Assembly (NCBI RefSeq): GCF_039621855.1
Contig: NZ_CP155071.1
Span: forward strand, 1,240,001-1,304,000
Direction: 5' to 3'
Source: Erwinia sp. HDF1-3R
GTDB taxonomy: Bacteria; Pseudomonadota; Gammaproteobacteria; Enterobacterales; Enterobacteriaceae
Length of the DNA: 64,000 bases
Part shown: piece by piece, positions 1 through 8,982 of the stretch
Position numbering within the stretch: position 1 is the first letter of the stretch
Layout: every line of letters begins with the position of its first letter
Notes under the pieces: model-generated
What the model was told of the DNA's origin: nothing
Database searches by the model: none
What the model saw: only the letters and a program-made list of their open reading frames with translations
Program-made: the position numbers and the translations under genes

Positions 1-25
1 CTGCTGCGCCTGAAGGAGACGTTTA

Positions 26-361
26 ATGAGCACGATTAGCACGCATGTATTAGACATCGCGCTGGGCAAACCGGCGGCTGGGGTAGCTATTGCGCTGGAA
101 CAACAGGAGCAGCGTGGCTGGCGGCCGATCGCTCAGGGCCATACAGATGGTGACGGGCGACTGAAGGCTTTAACCCCGAACCCGCTGCCGCCGGGGCGCT
201 ATCGCCTGACGGCAGAGATTGGTGACTACTTCGCAGCCAGCGGGCGCGATGCCCTTTACGTCAGCGCACAGATTGATTTTGTCCTGCCTGAATCGGGCAG
301 TCATTACCATCTGCCATTTCTGATCTCCCCCTGGTCATGGTCCACCTACCGGGGCAGTTAA
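26..361 (+). CDS. uraH: 5-hydroxyisourate hydrolase (transthyretin-like)
   Basis: Hydrolyses 5-hydroxyisourate to OHCU, the second step of urate degradation to allantoin. The 111-residue length is normal for the family. The start ISTHVLD carries the conserved N-terminal active-site His, and the protein ends in the signature tetrapeptide YRGS preceded by HYHLPFLISPW. A Shine-Dalgarno AAGGAGA lies 7 bases before the ATG, which supports this start. No signal peptide is visible, so it should be cytoplasmic. The preceding urate-pathway genes, if present, lie outside the window. The family call is very secure; only the pathway context is inferred. Confidence 0.95.
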   Translation: MSTISTHVLDIALGKPAAGVAIALEQQEQRGWRPIAQGHTDGDGRLKALTPNPLPPGRYRLTAEIGDYFAASGRDALYVSAQIDFVLPESGSHYHLPFLISPWSWSTYRGS

Positions 362-429
362 ACCGGCCGTGAATCCACCTCATCCGCCCCGGCTTGCGCA
401 TCCCTGCCAATTCCCTCAAATAATGATGG

Positions 430-1323
430 GTGATGCTCAGCTATTACAGATGCAATGACTGGAATGACTGGAATGACTGGAATGACTGGAATATTACTGA
501 AAATAAAAGAGCGGAATTTTTTATAATTCAGACTCGCCTCTCATTTTATGAAATAAATGCTCATTTACTCATCAGTACCGAAGGCATATACTCTCCGAAA
601 GGGATGAGTAAAAATTATCATGGAGCGATAATGTATTACGGTAATGAAATTATAGGCTTTTTACAGTCCAATAAAATCCTCGCACTGAAGCTCGACCACG
701 CCTTTACAGGCGTCGGTAAGGTGGTATCAAAGAAGGTGGATACAATAAGCGCAGGTGCAAAACGTGCGCTGTATTACACATCCTGCTTTACTGACGAATA
801 TCAGGACGTCTGCCAGCAGCAAAAGATCGAAGATATTCGATTTGCTAAAGGGGTATATTATCTTCTGCGACATGAAGATGTTGTATATGAAATGCTTAAG
901 ATTTACTTTGAAGAACTCTTCCGATACAGGACCTCAGAACAACTTGAGCATATCAAAAAAATGCTTATGGCAGTGAATGTCCATATAGCCGCCAGCTCAC
1001 TCACCAACGCCGGATTCACCTTAGCGGCAGCATCGTCCGTCGCCGTTGGTTTGAACCTAAATCTCGAAATCAGCGCACTCTTAGGCAACTGGGCTTCGAG
1101 GGGCATCGCGGCTGTTGGCATATATGGCATCATTCAGAAAGCAGCAGAAAGCGCACATCGCCTTCAATTTACTTACCCTGCATTCTACGCTGCGCTCTAT
1201 GCTCGAGAGTTGGAAATGATTTACTTCCTGACAGAGCCATTGTTTGAAAGAGCGGGTGCGCTTAAAGCAAGGTGGGCGTCGGATGATGACATTAAAGATA
1301 TCATTATCAACATGATTAGATAG
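430..1323 (+). CDS. Unrecognised AT-rich protein upstream of orphan hcp
   Basis: I do not recognise this 297-residue protein. It is clearly more AT-rich than uraH before it. The first reading-frame start is GTG at 430 with a poor ribosome site; it reads through a four-copy NDW repeat. ATG at 631 has GGAG five bases upstream and would give 230 residues, so the true start is uncertain. About residues 180-240 are hydrophobic and Ala/Gly-rich (AASSLTNAGFTLAAASSVAV and following), suggesting a membrane-inserting hairpin; the rest is charged and helical. It is followed after 2 bp by a 62-residue membrane protein and then by hcp. Position and features fit a T6SS cargo toxin, but this is inference only; it could equally be an accessory membrane protein. 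Confidence 0.55.
   Translation: MMLSYYRCNDWNDWNDWNDWNITENKRAEFFIIQTRLSFYEINAHLLISTEGIYSPKGMSKNYHGAIMYYGNEIIGFLQSNKILALKLDHAFTGVGKVVSKKVDTISAGAKRALYYTSCFTDEYQDVCQQQKIEDIRFAKGVYYLLRHEDVVYEMLKIYFEELFRYRTSEQLEHIKKMLMAVNVHIAASSLTNAGFTLAAASSVAVGLNLNLEISALLGNWASRGIAAVGIYGIIQKAAESAHRLQFTYPAFYAALYARELEMIYFLTEPLFERAGALKARWASDDDIKDIIINMIR
453..491 (+). repeat. 9-bp in-frame tandem repeat (NDW units)
   Basis: About four copies of the 9-mer AATGACTGG lie head to tail and encode Asn-Asp-Trp in the frame of the following gene. Because the unit is a multiple of three, copy-number change would alter protein length without shifting frame. If translation actually begins at 631 the repeat sits in the leader instead. 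Confidence 0.8.
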
Positions 1324-1325
1324 CC

Positions 1326-1514
1326 ATGATGAATCTTATCCGAAGGTTTTTTAGACGATTGTTCAGGTCATTGTTTTCGATGTACGGCCCCGCAGTGCTA
1401 ACACTGATTTTTGCCGTCGTTCTGGTGCATTTTTTCCCTGATGGCCCAATATGGCCGGTACCCATATTTCTCCTTTTCATGCTATTTATTTTTGGCCGCT
1501 ACGTGAAATGGTAA
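1326..1514 (+). CDS. 62-residue membrane protein, hcp-linked
   Basis: A small basic membrane protein: an Arg-rich N-terminus (MMNLIRRFFRRLFRSLF) is followed by two hydrophobic stretches around residues 22-36 and 42-57, giving a likely two-helix inner-membrane hairpin. It begins 2 bp after the stop of the 297-residue gene, so the two are almost certainly co-transcribed and perhaps translationally coupled. It is of the size and topology often seen for immunity proteins against membrane-acting toxins, but no family was recognised. An unrelated small membrane protein is the alternative. Confidence 0.55.
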   Translation: MMNLIRRFFRRLFRSLFSMYGPAVLTLIFAVVLVHFFPDGPIWPVPIFLLFMLFIFGRYVKW

Positions 1515-1561
1515 CCTACTGAACGTTAGCGCCCTTCAAAATTTATTTATAAGGAAATAAC

Positions 1562-2041
1562 ATGTCTGCTCCCGCACATTTGTGGCTTGAAGATGAAAAT
1601 GGCTCTCCTGTTGTTGGCAGTTGTTTAATTCCACAACGCTTAGGCTCGATCGAATTAAAATCTTTTTCTCATGGTGTAACCATTCCTGTAGAGTCGGGCT
1701 GGGGAAAACTTACGGGCACGCGCGTTCATCGGCCTGTCGTAATAGTGAAAGAGTTCGATCAGACAACGCCACTCCTTTATCGCGCTGTATGTGAAGGTCG
1801 CACACTGAAAAAAGCCCTGGTCAGGATGTACCGAATTTTAGAATCAGGCATTGAGTCTGAATATTTCAATATCATCATGGAAAACGTCAAAATTACCACG
1901 GTTTCGCCTTATCTTGCCCCTAACGGCATAAGTAGCACCCACCTTGAAACGCTTGAAGTGCGTTATGAGGCAATCACCTGGACGTTTACGGAAGGAAATA
2001 TTATCTACCGCGACGCATGGAACGATCGCGTCTGTGCCTGA
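1562..2041 (+). CDS. hcp: Orphan Hcp-family T6SS tube protein
   Basis: Hcp forms hexameric rings that stack into the inner tube of the type VI secretion system and can carry small effectors in the ring lumen. The 159-residue length and the pattern fit the family: N-terminal GSPVVGSC, the IELKSFSHGVTIP strand, HRPVVIVKEFDQTTPLLYRA, and the C-terminal strand HLETLEVRYEAITWTFTEGN. A strong ribosome site (AAGGAAAT) precedes the ATG at good spacing. No other T6SS structural gene is nearby, so this is an outlying copy, probably serving a core cluster elsewhere. The two AT-rich genes just upstream may be its cargo and partner. Confidence 0.9.
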   Translation: MSAPAHLWLEDENGSPVVGSCLIPQRLGSIELKSFSHGVTIPVESGWGKLTGTRVHRPVVIVKEFDQTTPLLYRAVCEGRTLKKALVRMYRILESGIESEYFNIIMENVKITTVSPYLAPNGISSTHLETLEVRYEAITWTFTEGNIIYRDAWNDRVCA

Positions 2042-2153
2042 CGACGGCGGGCATCGGTAGAGGCCATCCTTTAAAGAAGAGGGTACTGAAAAAATCACCG
2101 TTCGGAAATTTCAGCGGTTCCGGTATAACACTCTCTGTCGTGTGCTGGCCACG

Positions 2154-2942
2154 TCACAGCACAATCGCGACCAGCACCGCCAACAGCAGGGCAATATAAA
2201 CGCGGGCGTGCAGGGCATCCGGTACGGCCGGAACAACGCGGCGGATAAACAGAATGCCCAGCCAGCCTGCCAGCGTCAGCAGCGCCAGGATTTTCAGATT
2301 GATAAAGCCGAGGTAGCCGGGGGCCTTGACCGCCTGTAGCCCGCTTACGATATAGACAGCCGCGCCGCAAACGGCAACGGGCAGGGAGAGCGGATTCGCC
2401 GCGCTTACGCAGTCGCGCATTGTGTAGCCATGTCGCCTGAGCAGCGGTACGGTCATCACGCTGCCGCCCACGCCAAGCAGTGCCGCCACCAGGCCGATCG
2501 CCACCCCGCCGACGCCAGAGGTTAAGGCCGAAAGCCTGCGCCGGGTGGGGCGGAGTAGAAAGCCTTTGCGCATCAGGCAATCTGCCAGGGTAACCAGCAT
2601 ATAAATCATAAACAGCAGCCGGATGGTCCGATCGGCAATCTCTCCGGCAAGCAGCGATCCCATTACAGCCCCTATTGCGATGTACCCTGCCAGCGGAAAC
2701 AGCATGGCGGCTGACAGCCTGCCCGCCCGCCAGTTCTGCCAGCTTGCCCAGCCGGCGTTAAATATCATCACCGCCGTGGAGGTCGCGACGGCAATATGCA
2801 TGGCGCTGTCGGACAGGTCGGGCTGGCGCACCAGCATCTGATAGATAAAAGGCACCACCACAAAGCCGCCGCCAAAGCCAAAAAGCACCGTGGTGATGCC
2901 GGTGGCAAAACCCGCGAGTAAAATCGTTATTAACTCCGCCAT
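2154..2942 (-). CDS. TauE/SafE-family sulfite/anion exporter
   Basis: A 262-residue integral inner-membrane protein with about eight hydrophobic helices. It carries the two-fold repeat typical of TauE/SafE proteins: TTVLFGFGGGFVVVPFI near the N-terminus and LVAALLGVGGSVMTVPLL in the second half. Members export sulfite, sulfoacetate or other small organic anions; the substrate here is unknown. It is divergent from the AraC-family regulator at 3060 with 117 bp between them, so that regulator is the obvious candidate controller. The TauE family call is secure, the substrate is not. Confidence 0.9.
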   Translation of the reverse strand: MAELITILLAGFATGITTVLFGFGGGFVVVPFIYQMLVRQPDLSDSAMHIAVATSTAVMIFNAGWASWQNWRAGRLSAAMLFPLAGYIAIGAVMGSLLAGEIADRTIRLLFMIYMLVTLADCLMRKGFLLRPTRRRLSALTSGVGGVAIGLVAALLGVGGSVMTVPLLRRHGYTMRDCVSAANPLSLPVAVCGAAVYIVSGLQAVKAPGYLGFINLKILALLTLAGWLGILFIRRVVPAVPDALHARVYIALLLAVLVAIVL

Positions 2943-3059
2943 TCATTTATTCCATCAGATGCGTTAAGCGACGATCCTAACGTGGGAACCTGGCGCTTCC
3001 CATTTCTGCGGCGCTCATTTACCCTTGCGAATCGGTCAGGCTGGGTGGTGACGGTGTAG

Positions 3060-3863
3060 ATGCGTAACGTGCATATTGATGATTATGATGCGCTCGCCCG
3101 CGAAGTGGTGGCGGTGGGTAACGACTATCCGGAGGGGTATCGGCTTCCCACGCACCGCCACCGGCGGGCGCAGCTTTTATATGGCGCTACCGGGCTGATG
3201 GAAGTCACCACGGATATGGGGCGCTGGACCGTGCCGCCGCAGCATGCGGTATGGATCCCGCCGCAGATGGCGCACAGCGTGAAGTTTACCGGCGTTTCAA
3301 CGCGCAGCCTCTATATCGAACCCGCCAGCGCCAGCAGACTGAACGGCGGGGAGGCGTGCAAAATTATCAGCGTGTCGCCGCTGCTGAGGCAGCTACTGAT
3401 TGAGGCGGTAATGCTGGATCCGCTCTACGACTCGCCGCGCGATCGCCTGCTGATCTCGCTGCTGCTGGAAGAGCTGGCACTGATGCCCTGCCGCCAGTTT
3501 GATATCCCCTTGCCACGTGAGGAAAAGCTGTTGAAGCGGTGTCAGGCCTTTCTGGCCGCGCCGGATATCCACGATGCGGCGGATGACTGGGCCGCCATGC
3601 TGTTTATGAGCCAGAGCACCTTCCGGCGCTACTTCCTTAAGCAGACGGGGATGTCGTTTATGGCCTGGCGGCAGCGGGCCTGTGTGGTTGTCGCGCTCAG
3701 CAGGCTGGTGGAGGGAACGCCGGTATCCGGGGTGGCGCTGGCGCTGGGCTACGACAGCGGATCGTCGTTTTCCACCATGTTCCGCCGGGTTACCGGCCAG
3801 CCGCCTTCGTTTTACCTGCCTGGCGGTCAGCTGGCGCGTACAGAACACCCGCTCAGAGGGTAA
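3060..3863 (+). CDS. AraC-family regulator with cupin sensor
   Basis: A 267-residue DNA-binding regulator. The N-terminal half is a cupin (HRHRRAQLLYGATGLMEV, then VPPQHAVWIPPQMAHSV) and the C-terminal half is the double helix-turn-helix AraC domain (MSQSTFRRYFLKQTGMSF; GVALALGYDSGSSFSTMFRR). This cupin-plus-AraC layout resembles the NimR/YeaM group, which usually activates a divergent transporter gene. Here the divergent neighbour is the TauE-type exporter. Its 3' end overlaps the convergent amidase gene by 11 bp. The family is certain; the effector molecule and target are inferred from position. Confidence 0.88.
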   Translation: MRNVHIDDYDALAREVVAVGNDYPEGYRLPTHRHRRAQLLYGATGLMEVTTDMGRWTVPPQHAVWIPPQMAHSVKFTGVSTRSLYIEPASASRLNGGEACKIISVSPLLRQLLIEAVMLDPLYDSPRDRLLISLLLEELALMPCRQFDIPLPREEKLLKRCQAFLAAPDIHDAADDWAAMLFMSQSTFRRYFLKQTGMSFMAWRQRACVVVALSRLVEGTPVSGVALALGYDSGSSFSTMFRRVTGQPPSFYLPGGQLARTEHPLRG

Positions 3864-4620
3864 AGGTATCCGCATCGCGCCACGCCGGAAAGCGCTCGCG
3901 ATAGTCGCTCAGCGTTTCCATAGACAGTTCAGCATTTAACACGGCGGGCTGATGCGGCTCGCCCGCCGCCAGGATCTCACCCTGCGGGCTGATAATTCGG
4001 CTGTCGCCGCTGTAGTGATGGTGGTTGCCGTCGCTGCCCACGCGGTTGCACCCGGCGATGTACGCCTGATTCTCAATGGCGCGGGCCAGCAGCAGCGCCT
4101 GCCAGTGGGCGGCGCGCGCTTCGGGCCAGTTAGCCACGTAAAGCGCCAGATCGTAATCATTGCGACTGCGTGAGAACACCGGGAAACGCAGGTCATAGCA
4201 GACCTGCGGCAGGATCCGCCAGCCGCGCCACTCGATTATCTCCCGACGGTCGCCCGCCAGGTAATGATGATGCTCATCGGCCATGCGGAACAGATGTCGC
4301 TTATCATAGCGATGCACCTTACCGCCCGGCTCCACCAGCAGAAAACGGTTAACCGCGCCTTTTGCGGTCTGAATGGCAGCACTGCCCCCGACCAGCGCCC
4401 CGGTGGCCTTCGCTTTCTCATGCAGCCAGTCTGTCACCCGCGCTTCCGGCAGGGAGCTTTTCGCCGCCTCCATGGCAAACCCGGTGGTAAACATCTCCGG
4501 CAGCACAATCAGATCGCGCCCCTTCAGGTCGGCCAGCAGCGTATCGAAAAAGCGCAGGTTGGCTTCGCCATCCATCCAGACCAGCGGCTGCTGGAGAACG
4601 GTCAGATTTAAAGTTGACAC
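3853..4620 (-). CDS. Omega-amidase (YafV-like carbon-nitrogen hydrolase)
   Basis: A nitrilase-superfamily amidase that deaminates omega-amides of 2-oxoacids such as 2-oxoglutaramate and 4-methylthio-2-oxobutyrate partners made by glutamine transaminases. The catalytic Glu (LPEMFTTGF, residue 42), Lys (YDKRHLF) and Cys (LPQVCYDLRFP) are all present. I chose GTG at 4620, which overlaps the end of the upstream aminotransferase gene by 13 bp and gives 255 residues, close to E. coli YafV; a longer frame back to 4668 runs inside that gene. Coupling to mtnE fits removal of the alpha-ketoglutaramate produced when glutamine donates the amino group in the last methionine-salvage step. Confidence 0.88.
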   Translation of the reverse strand: MSTLNLTVLQQPLVWMDGEANLRFFDTLLADLKGRDLIVLPEMFTTGFAMEAAKSSLPEARVTDWLHEKAKATGALVGGSAAIQTAKGAVNRFLLVEPGGKVHRYDKRHLFRMADEHHHYLAGDRREIIEWRGWRILPQVCYDLRFPVFSRSRNDYDLALYVANWPEARAAHWQALLLARAIENQAYIAGCNRVGSDGNHHHYSGDSRIISPQGEILAAGEPHQPAVLNAELSMETLSDYRERFPAWRDADTFTL

Positions 4621-5768
4621 AGGCGCTCCGCGGCAGCATCCAGCGTGGCTTCCTGTTTGGCAAAGCACAGGCGGATCAGTTTATAAGGGAAAGGTCCGGC
4701 GCAGAATACCGACAGCGGAATAGCCGCCACGCCCACCTCTTTCGTGAGCCACTGGCAGAACGCCACGTCATCCAGATCGGAAATGGCGCTGTAGTCGGCC
4801 AGCAGAAAGTAGGTTCCTTCGCAGGGCAGCACCTTCAGGCGGCTTGGTTCCAGCGCCTGAATAAAGCGGTCGCGTCGGGCACGATAAAATTCGGGCAGTT
4901 CGCGATAGTGTTCCGGCTCGGCATTCAGCATATCGGCCAGCGCCAGCTGGGCCGGCGTATTTACCGCAAAGGTCAGATACTGATGTACCTTGCGCACCTC
5001 AGCCGACAGCGCGGGCGGCGCTATGCAGTAGCCCACCTTCCAGCCGGTCATATGGTAGGTTTTCCCGAACGAAGAGACGGCGATAGCGCGCTCGCGCAGC
5101 GGAGCATGGGCCAGCACGCTGGCGTGGCCCGCCTCCGCGAAGCAGATATGCTCATACACTTCATCGCTTAACACGTAAATTTCCTGTCCGCGAATGGCCT
5201 GCCACAGGGATTCAAAATCGCTTTTCTGCCAGACGGTGGCAGAGGGATTGTGCGGCGTATTCAGAATAACCAGTCGGGTACGCGGCGAGAGCAGGGCGGC
5301 AAACGCCGACCAGTCGACGTGAAACCCCGGCGGCTGGAGAGTCACGCGCCGCATGATGCCCCCCGCGAGGGTGACGGCAGGCGCATAGCTGTCATAGCTG
5401 GGATCGAAGCAGATAACCTCATCACCCGGCCGCACCAGGGCGGTAATGGCGGCGAAGAGCGCCTCGGTAGCACCGGCGGTGACTGTGATTTCGCTGTTAC
5501 TGTCGGGCTGGTGGCCGTAAAGCGCCGCTGTTTTCGCGGCAATGGCCTCGCGCAGCGGCTGCACGCCGGTCATGGGCGCATACTGATTTGCGCCCGCGCT
5601 GACGTGGTGGGCCAGACGCGCTTTCAGGTAGTCCGGCCCGTCGAAATCGGGAAAGCCCTGAGAAAGGTTAATGGCGTTGTGCTGCTGCGCCAGCGCGCTC
5701 ATCTGCGAGAAAATAGTGGTGCCCAGAGCGGGAAGCTTGCTCTGCGGTGTCAGTGACGTCTGGCTCAT
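4608..5768 (-). CDS. mtnE: Methionine aminotransferase (YbdL/MtnE type)
   Basis: A fold-type I PLP aminotransferase of 386 residues that converts 4-methylthio-2-oxobutyrate to methionine, the final step of methylthioadenosine salvage. Visible features are NLSQGFPDFDGP at the N-terminus, the substrate-site NTPHNPSATVW, DEVYEH, and the PLP-lysine motif SSFGKTYHMTGWK. It is divergent from mtnBCD with a three-box MetJ-like operator between them, and is coupled to the omega-amidase gene downstream. YbdL of E. coli has the same fold and preference for methionine, which supports the assignment; kynurenine aminotransferase activity is a possible side function. Confidence 0.88.
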   Translation of the reverse strand: MSQTSLTPQSKLPALGTTIFSQMSALAQQHNAINLSQGFPDFDGPDYLKARLAHHVSAGANQYAPMTGVQPLREAIAAKTAALYGHQPDSNSEITVTAGATEALFAAITALVRPGDEVICFDPSYDSYAPAVTLAGGIMRRVTLQPPGFHVDWSAFAALLSPRTRLVILNTPHNPSATVWQKSDFESLWQAIRGQEIYVLSDEVYEHICFAEAGHASVLAHAPLRERAIAVSSFGKTYHMTGWKVGYCIAPPALSAEVRKVHQYLTFAVNTPAQLALADMLNAEPEHYRELPEFYRARRDRFIQALEPSRLKVLPCEGTYFLLADYSAISDLDDVAFCQWLTKEVGVAAIPLSVFCAGPFPYKLIRLCFAKQEATLDAAAERLCQL

Positions 5769-5907
5769 TATCGGTAACCCTTGCGAAACGCTTATCCCGG
5801 ACTGGCACCCTGTGACTGTTGCGGCAGAGTGAAATCCGTTGGGAATTAATGATGTGTTTGAGGTGTCTTGCTGCCACTATAGCCTCGATGTTAATATTTG
5901 GCAATCG

Positions 5908-5931
5908 AGACGCTTAGACGTCTAAACGCTA
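5908..5931. promoter_or_regulatory. MetJ-like operator (three adjacent met boxes)
   Basis: Three contiguous 8-mers, AGACGCTT, AGACGTCT and AAACGCTA, lie in the mtnE-mtnB divergent region. The middle box is a perfect match to the MetJ consensus AGACGTCT and MetJ binds such boxes in tandem. This predicts repression of both arms by methionine through S-adenosylmethionine. Confidence 0.85.
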
Positions 5932-5969
5932 ACGTTATGCTCGCCGATCCGGCAGAGAAAAGGAAACCT

Positions 5970-6584
5970 ATGACCCTCACTCCGCAGTTAGATCAGCTGG
6001 TGGCCGCCTGCCACTGGATCGGTGCCAGGGGCTGGGCACCGGCCACCGGCGGCAATATGTCGATACGTCAGGATGCTGAGTTTTGCCTGTTAAGCGCGTC
6101 CGGCAAAGATAAAGGCGCGCTGACCCGCGATGACTTTATTCAGGTTGAAATTGCCAGCAATCTCGTCCCCTCTGGCCGAAAGCCGTCGGCAGAGACCGGG
6201 CTGCACACGCTGATTTACCGGCTGTTTCCCGATGCGGGCGCGGTACTGCATACCCACACCGTTAATTCGACCGTCCTCTCACGTATTGCGAAGGGGGCCG
6301 CATTAGAATTGCAGGGCTATGAAATGCAGAAAACGCTGGCCGGACAGACCTCGCATCTTGATCGGGTGTCGGTTGCACTGTTCGATAACGATCAGGATAT
6401 TGATGCCCTGGCGGGCCGTATTGACCAGTACGCTCAGCATCAGCCGCTGCGCTATGGTTTTCTGCTGCGGGGACACGGGCTGACGTGCTGGGGACGGGAC
6501 GTCAGTGAGGCAAGACGCCATCTTGAAGGGCTGGAGTTTCTCTTCCAGTGCGAACTACAACGTCGGCTATTGGAGGCCAAATGA
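5970..6584 (+). CDS. mtnB: Methylthioribulose-1-phosphate dehydratase
   Basis: A class II aldolase-fold, zinc-dependent dehydratase converting 5-methylthioribulose-1-phosphate to the diketone intermediate. The zinc ligands are seen in LHTHTVNS and [10 protein letters not shown], and the N-terminal ATGGNMSIR glycine motif is present. I chose ATG at 5970 (204 residues, AGGAAA upstream); an in-frame extension to 5898 would run through the MetJ operator. The stop overlaps the mtnC start in an ATGA, so mtnB-mtnC-mtnD are translationally coupled. Confidence 0.95.
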   Translation: MTLTPQLDQLVAACHWIGARGWAPATGGNMSIRQDAEFCLLSASGKDKGALTRDDFIQVEIASNLVPSGRKPSAETGLHTLIYRLFPDAGAVLHTHTVNSTVLSRIAKGAALELQGYEMQKTLAGQTSHLDRVSVALFDNDQDIDALAGRIDQYAQHQPLRYGFLLRGHGLTCWGRDVSEARRHLEGLEFLFQCELQRRLLEAK

Positions 6585-7270
6585 TCCGCGCAATTGTTAC
6601 CGATATTGAAGGAACCACCAGCGATATTCGTTTTGTTCATGATGTGCTTTTCCCCTACGCGCGGGAAAACCTCGCGGCCTTTATTGCCGCCTTTCAGCAT
6701 CGTGATGAGGTGGCCCAGGTGCTGAACGATCTGCGCGATGAGATAGCCCAGCCGCAGGCCACCACGGAAGATTTGATTACCGTGCTGTTCGCATTTATGG
6801 ACGAGGATCGCAAGTCCACCGCGCTGAAAGCGCTCCAGGGCATGATCTGGCGCGACGGCTATGTTAACGGCAGCTTTACGGGTCATCTCTATGCGGATGT
6901 CCTGCCCGCGCTGGAAAAGTGGCGACAGCAGGCGATTGATCTCTATGTATATTCCTCAGGCTCAGTCGCTGCGCAAAAATTGTTATTTGGCTACAGCGAC
7001 GAGGGTGATATTACTGGACTGTTCAGCGGCTACTTTGACACCCACGTGGGAGCCAAGCGCGATACGCTCTCCTATCGCAATATCGCCGATGAGACCGGCT
7101 TACAGCCGCACGAACACCTGTTTTTATCCGATATTCATCAGGAGCTGGATGCCGCGCAAGACGCGGGCTGGCAGACCTTACAGCTGGTGCGTGACGGGGC
7201 AGACACACAGAGTCGGCACCGTCAGGTAAACCGTTTTGATCAGATTAACCTGGAGTCGTTTTCACTATGA
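6581..7270 (+). CDS. mtnC: Enolase-phosphatase E1 of methionine salvage
   Basis: A HAD-superfamily bifunctional enzyme that enolises the diketone phosphate and then dephosphorylates it to acireductone. The HAD nucleophile motif is the variant typical of E1, [20 protein letters not shown], and the later [14 protein letters not shown] and [12 protein letters not shown] motifs are intact. Length (229) matches the family. It starts in the mtnB stop and its own stop overlaps the mtnD start by four bases. Confidence 0.96.
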   Translation: MIRAIVTDIEGTTSDIRFVHDVLFPYARENLAAFIAAFQHRDEVAQVLNDLRDEIAQPQATTEDLITVLFAFMDEDRKSTALKALQGMIWRDGYVNGSFTGHLYADVLPALEKWRQQAIDLYVYSSGSVAAQKLLFGYSDEGDITGLFSGYFDTHVGAKRDTLSYRNIADETGLQPHEHLFLSDIHQELDAAQDAGWQTLQLVRDGADTQSRHRQVNRFDQINLESFSL

Positions 7271-7809
7271 GTGCACTGACCCTGTTTACCGACAGCGAAG
7301 CCACCAGGCCGGTGTGGCACAGCACCGATGCTGACGAAATCCGCCAGCAGCTAAATGCAAAAGGCGTGCGCTTTGAGCGCTGGGAAGCGGATCGCGATCT
7401 GGGTGAAAACCCCGATGCTGACACGGTGATTAACGCGTATCAGCATGCGATTGACCGGCTGGTGGCGGAGAAAGGCTACCAGAGCTGGGACGTTATCAGC
7501 ATGCGTGCCGATAACCCGCAGAGGGAGGTGCTGCGCACGAAGTTCCTGTCTGAGCATACGCACGGTGAAGATGAGGTGCGTTTCTTTGTGGAGGGCGCGG
7601 GTCTGTTCTGCCTGCATCTGGATGGACATATTTATCAGATCCTCTGCGAGAAGAACGATCTGATTTCCGTTCCGGCAGGCACGCCGCACTGGTTTGATAT
7701 GGGCTCGTCACCCCACTTTACCGCTATCCGCATTTTCGATAATCAGGAAGGCTGGATTGCCAACTTTACCGGCGACGCGATAGCGGATGCTTATCCGCGC
7801 CTGCCGTAG
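7267..7809 (+). CDS. mtnD: Acireductone dioxygenase
   Basis: A cupin-fold metalloenzyme (180 residues) that splits acireductone with oxygen into formate and the keto-acid precursor of methionine (iron form) or into off-pathway products (nickel form). The metal-binding cupin motif [15 protein letters not shown] and the second motif GTPHWFDMG are intact. It is the last gene of mtnBCD and converges on mtnA, overlapping it by 19 bp at the 3' ends. Confidence 0.96.
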   Translation: MSALTLFTDSEATRPVWHSTDADEIRQQLNAKGVRFERWEADRDLGENPDADTVINAYQHAIDRLVAEKGYQSWDVISMRADNPQREVLRTKFLSEHTHGEDEVRFFVEGAGLFCLHLDGHIYQILCEKNDLISVPAGTPHWFDMGSSPHFTAIRIFDNQEGWIANFTGDAIADAYPRLP

Positions 7810-8825
7810 AAAGCACCTGCGGCAACCTCTGCCGGGGTGACCACGCCGGTATCCAGCACCCAGCCGCTAATCAGGGCGGCGGGCGTGACGTCAAAGGCGG
7901 GGTTATAAACCCGGGCGTTTTCCGGGGCCCACTGCACGTCACCAAAGCTGCCCGCCACGCCGATGACTTCGCTGGCGGCGCGCTGCTCAATAGGGATAGC
8001 GTTACCGTCCGGGCAGCTGCTGTCGAGCGTCGTGTGCGGGGCGGCAACGTAAAAGGGAATGCGGTGATAGTGAGCCAGCACCGCCAGGCTGTAGGTGCCA
8101 ATTTTATTGGCGACGTCGCCGTTGGCCGCAATGCGATCGGCACCGACCCAAATGGCGTCAACCTGCTGCTGCGCCATCAGGCTGGCGGCCATGCTGTCGC
8201 AAATCAGCTGGTAGGGCACACCCAGTTCGCCCAGCTCCCAGGCCGTCAGGCGTCCACCCTGAAGTAGCGGGCGGGTTTCGTCCACCCAGACGTTTTCGAC
8301 ATTGCCCTGCTGCCAGCCGCGCGCAATGACCCCCAGCGCGGTGCCCACACCGGCAGTCGCCAGCCCGCCGGTATTGCAGTGGGTCAGCAGGCGGCTGCCC
8401 GGTTTGATAAGCGCAGCCCCCGCCGTCGCAATACTGTCGCACAGCGCCTTATCCTCCCCGACCAGGCGCAGGGCTTCCCTGCTGAGCGCGGCGGCTACGT
8501 TGTCCGGTGCCTGAGCCAGTACCTGCTTCATGCGGTCGAGATTATTCATCAGATTGACGGCGGTGGGGCGGGCGGCCCGCAACACCTCCAGCGCCGCCGC
8601 CAGTTCGGCTTTTGGCAACCCGTTCTCCGCCAGCAGCGCCAGCAGCAGGCTGGCAGAAAGGCCAATGAGCGGCGCACCACGCACCCGCAGGGCTTTGATA
8701 TGACCCACCAGCGAGGCCACATCAGGCGTCGGGCACCAGTTTTTTTGCTGCGGAAGCGCCTGCTGATCGAGGATCCAAAGCTGATTGTCACGAACTTGTA
8801 AGCTGGTTGTGCTCAGTGTCTGCAT
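7791..8825 (-). CDS. mtnA: Methylthioribose-1-phosphate isomerase
   Basis: Isomerises methylthioribose-1-phosphate to methylthioribulose-1-phosphate. It belongs to the eIF2B-related family: RVRGAPLIG near residue 50, the catalytic-Cys region [14 protein letters not shown], and the catalytic-Asp region [20 protein letters not shown] are all present. I chose ATG at 8825 (344 residues), the family length; the open frame continues upstream into the divergent mtnK gene but without family similarity. It is divergent from mtnK across a MetJ-like box, and its 3' end overlaps mtnD. Confidence 0.95.
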   Translation of the reverse strand: MQTLSTTSLQVRDNQLWILDQQALPQQKNWCPTPDVASLVGHIKALRVRGAPLIGLSASLLLALLAENGLPKAELAAALEVLRAARPTAVNLMNNLDRMKQVLAQAPDNVAAALSREALRLVGEDKALCDSIATAGAALIKPGSRLLTHCNTGGLATAGVGTALGVIARGWQQGNVENVWVDETRPLLQGGRLTAWELGELGVPYQLICDSMAASLMAQQQVDAIWVGADRIAANGDVANKIGTYSLAVLAHYHRIPFYVAAPHTTLDSSCPDGNAIPIEQRAASEVIGVAGSFGDVQWAPENARVYNPAFDVTPAALISGWVLDTGVVTPAEVAAGAFYGRRG

Positions 8826-8879
8826 GAGAAGTAAAATCCTGGTTGCGTCGTCAGGCGATATTGTGCCAACATGCCTGAC

Positions 8880-8903
8880 GGATGTATAGACGTCTGCACG
8901 GCT
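8880..8903. promoter_or_regulatory. MetJ-like site between mtnA and mtnK
   Basis: One perfect met box AGACGTCT at 8888-8895 is flanked by two degenerate 8-mers in the divergent mtnA-mtnK region. MetJ usually needs at least two adjacent boxes, so this site should be weaker than the one at 5908 but belongs to the same circuit. Confidence 0.7.
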
Positions 8904-8982
8904 TGTTTGCAACAAATTAACGTCACGCGAACGTTTCTGTGAGGCAGCGGGCAGACAGCAATGGGCTAATGAGGGTGAGTTG

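Noticed and set aside
1..39. Possible end of an upstream gene overlapping uraH (frame 1, stop at 37-39).
   Set aside because: Only about 12 codons are visible and the sequence does not identify a family, so it cannot be supported.
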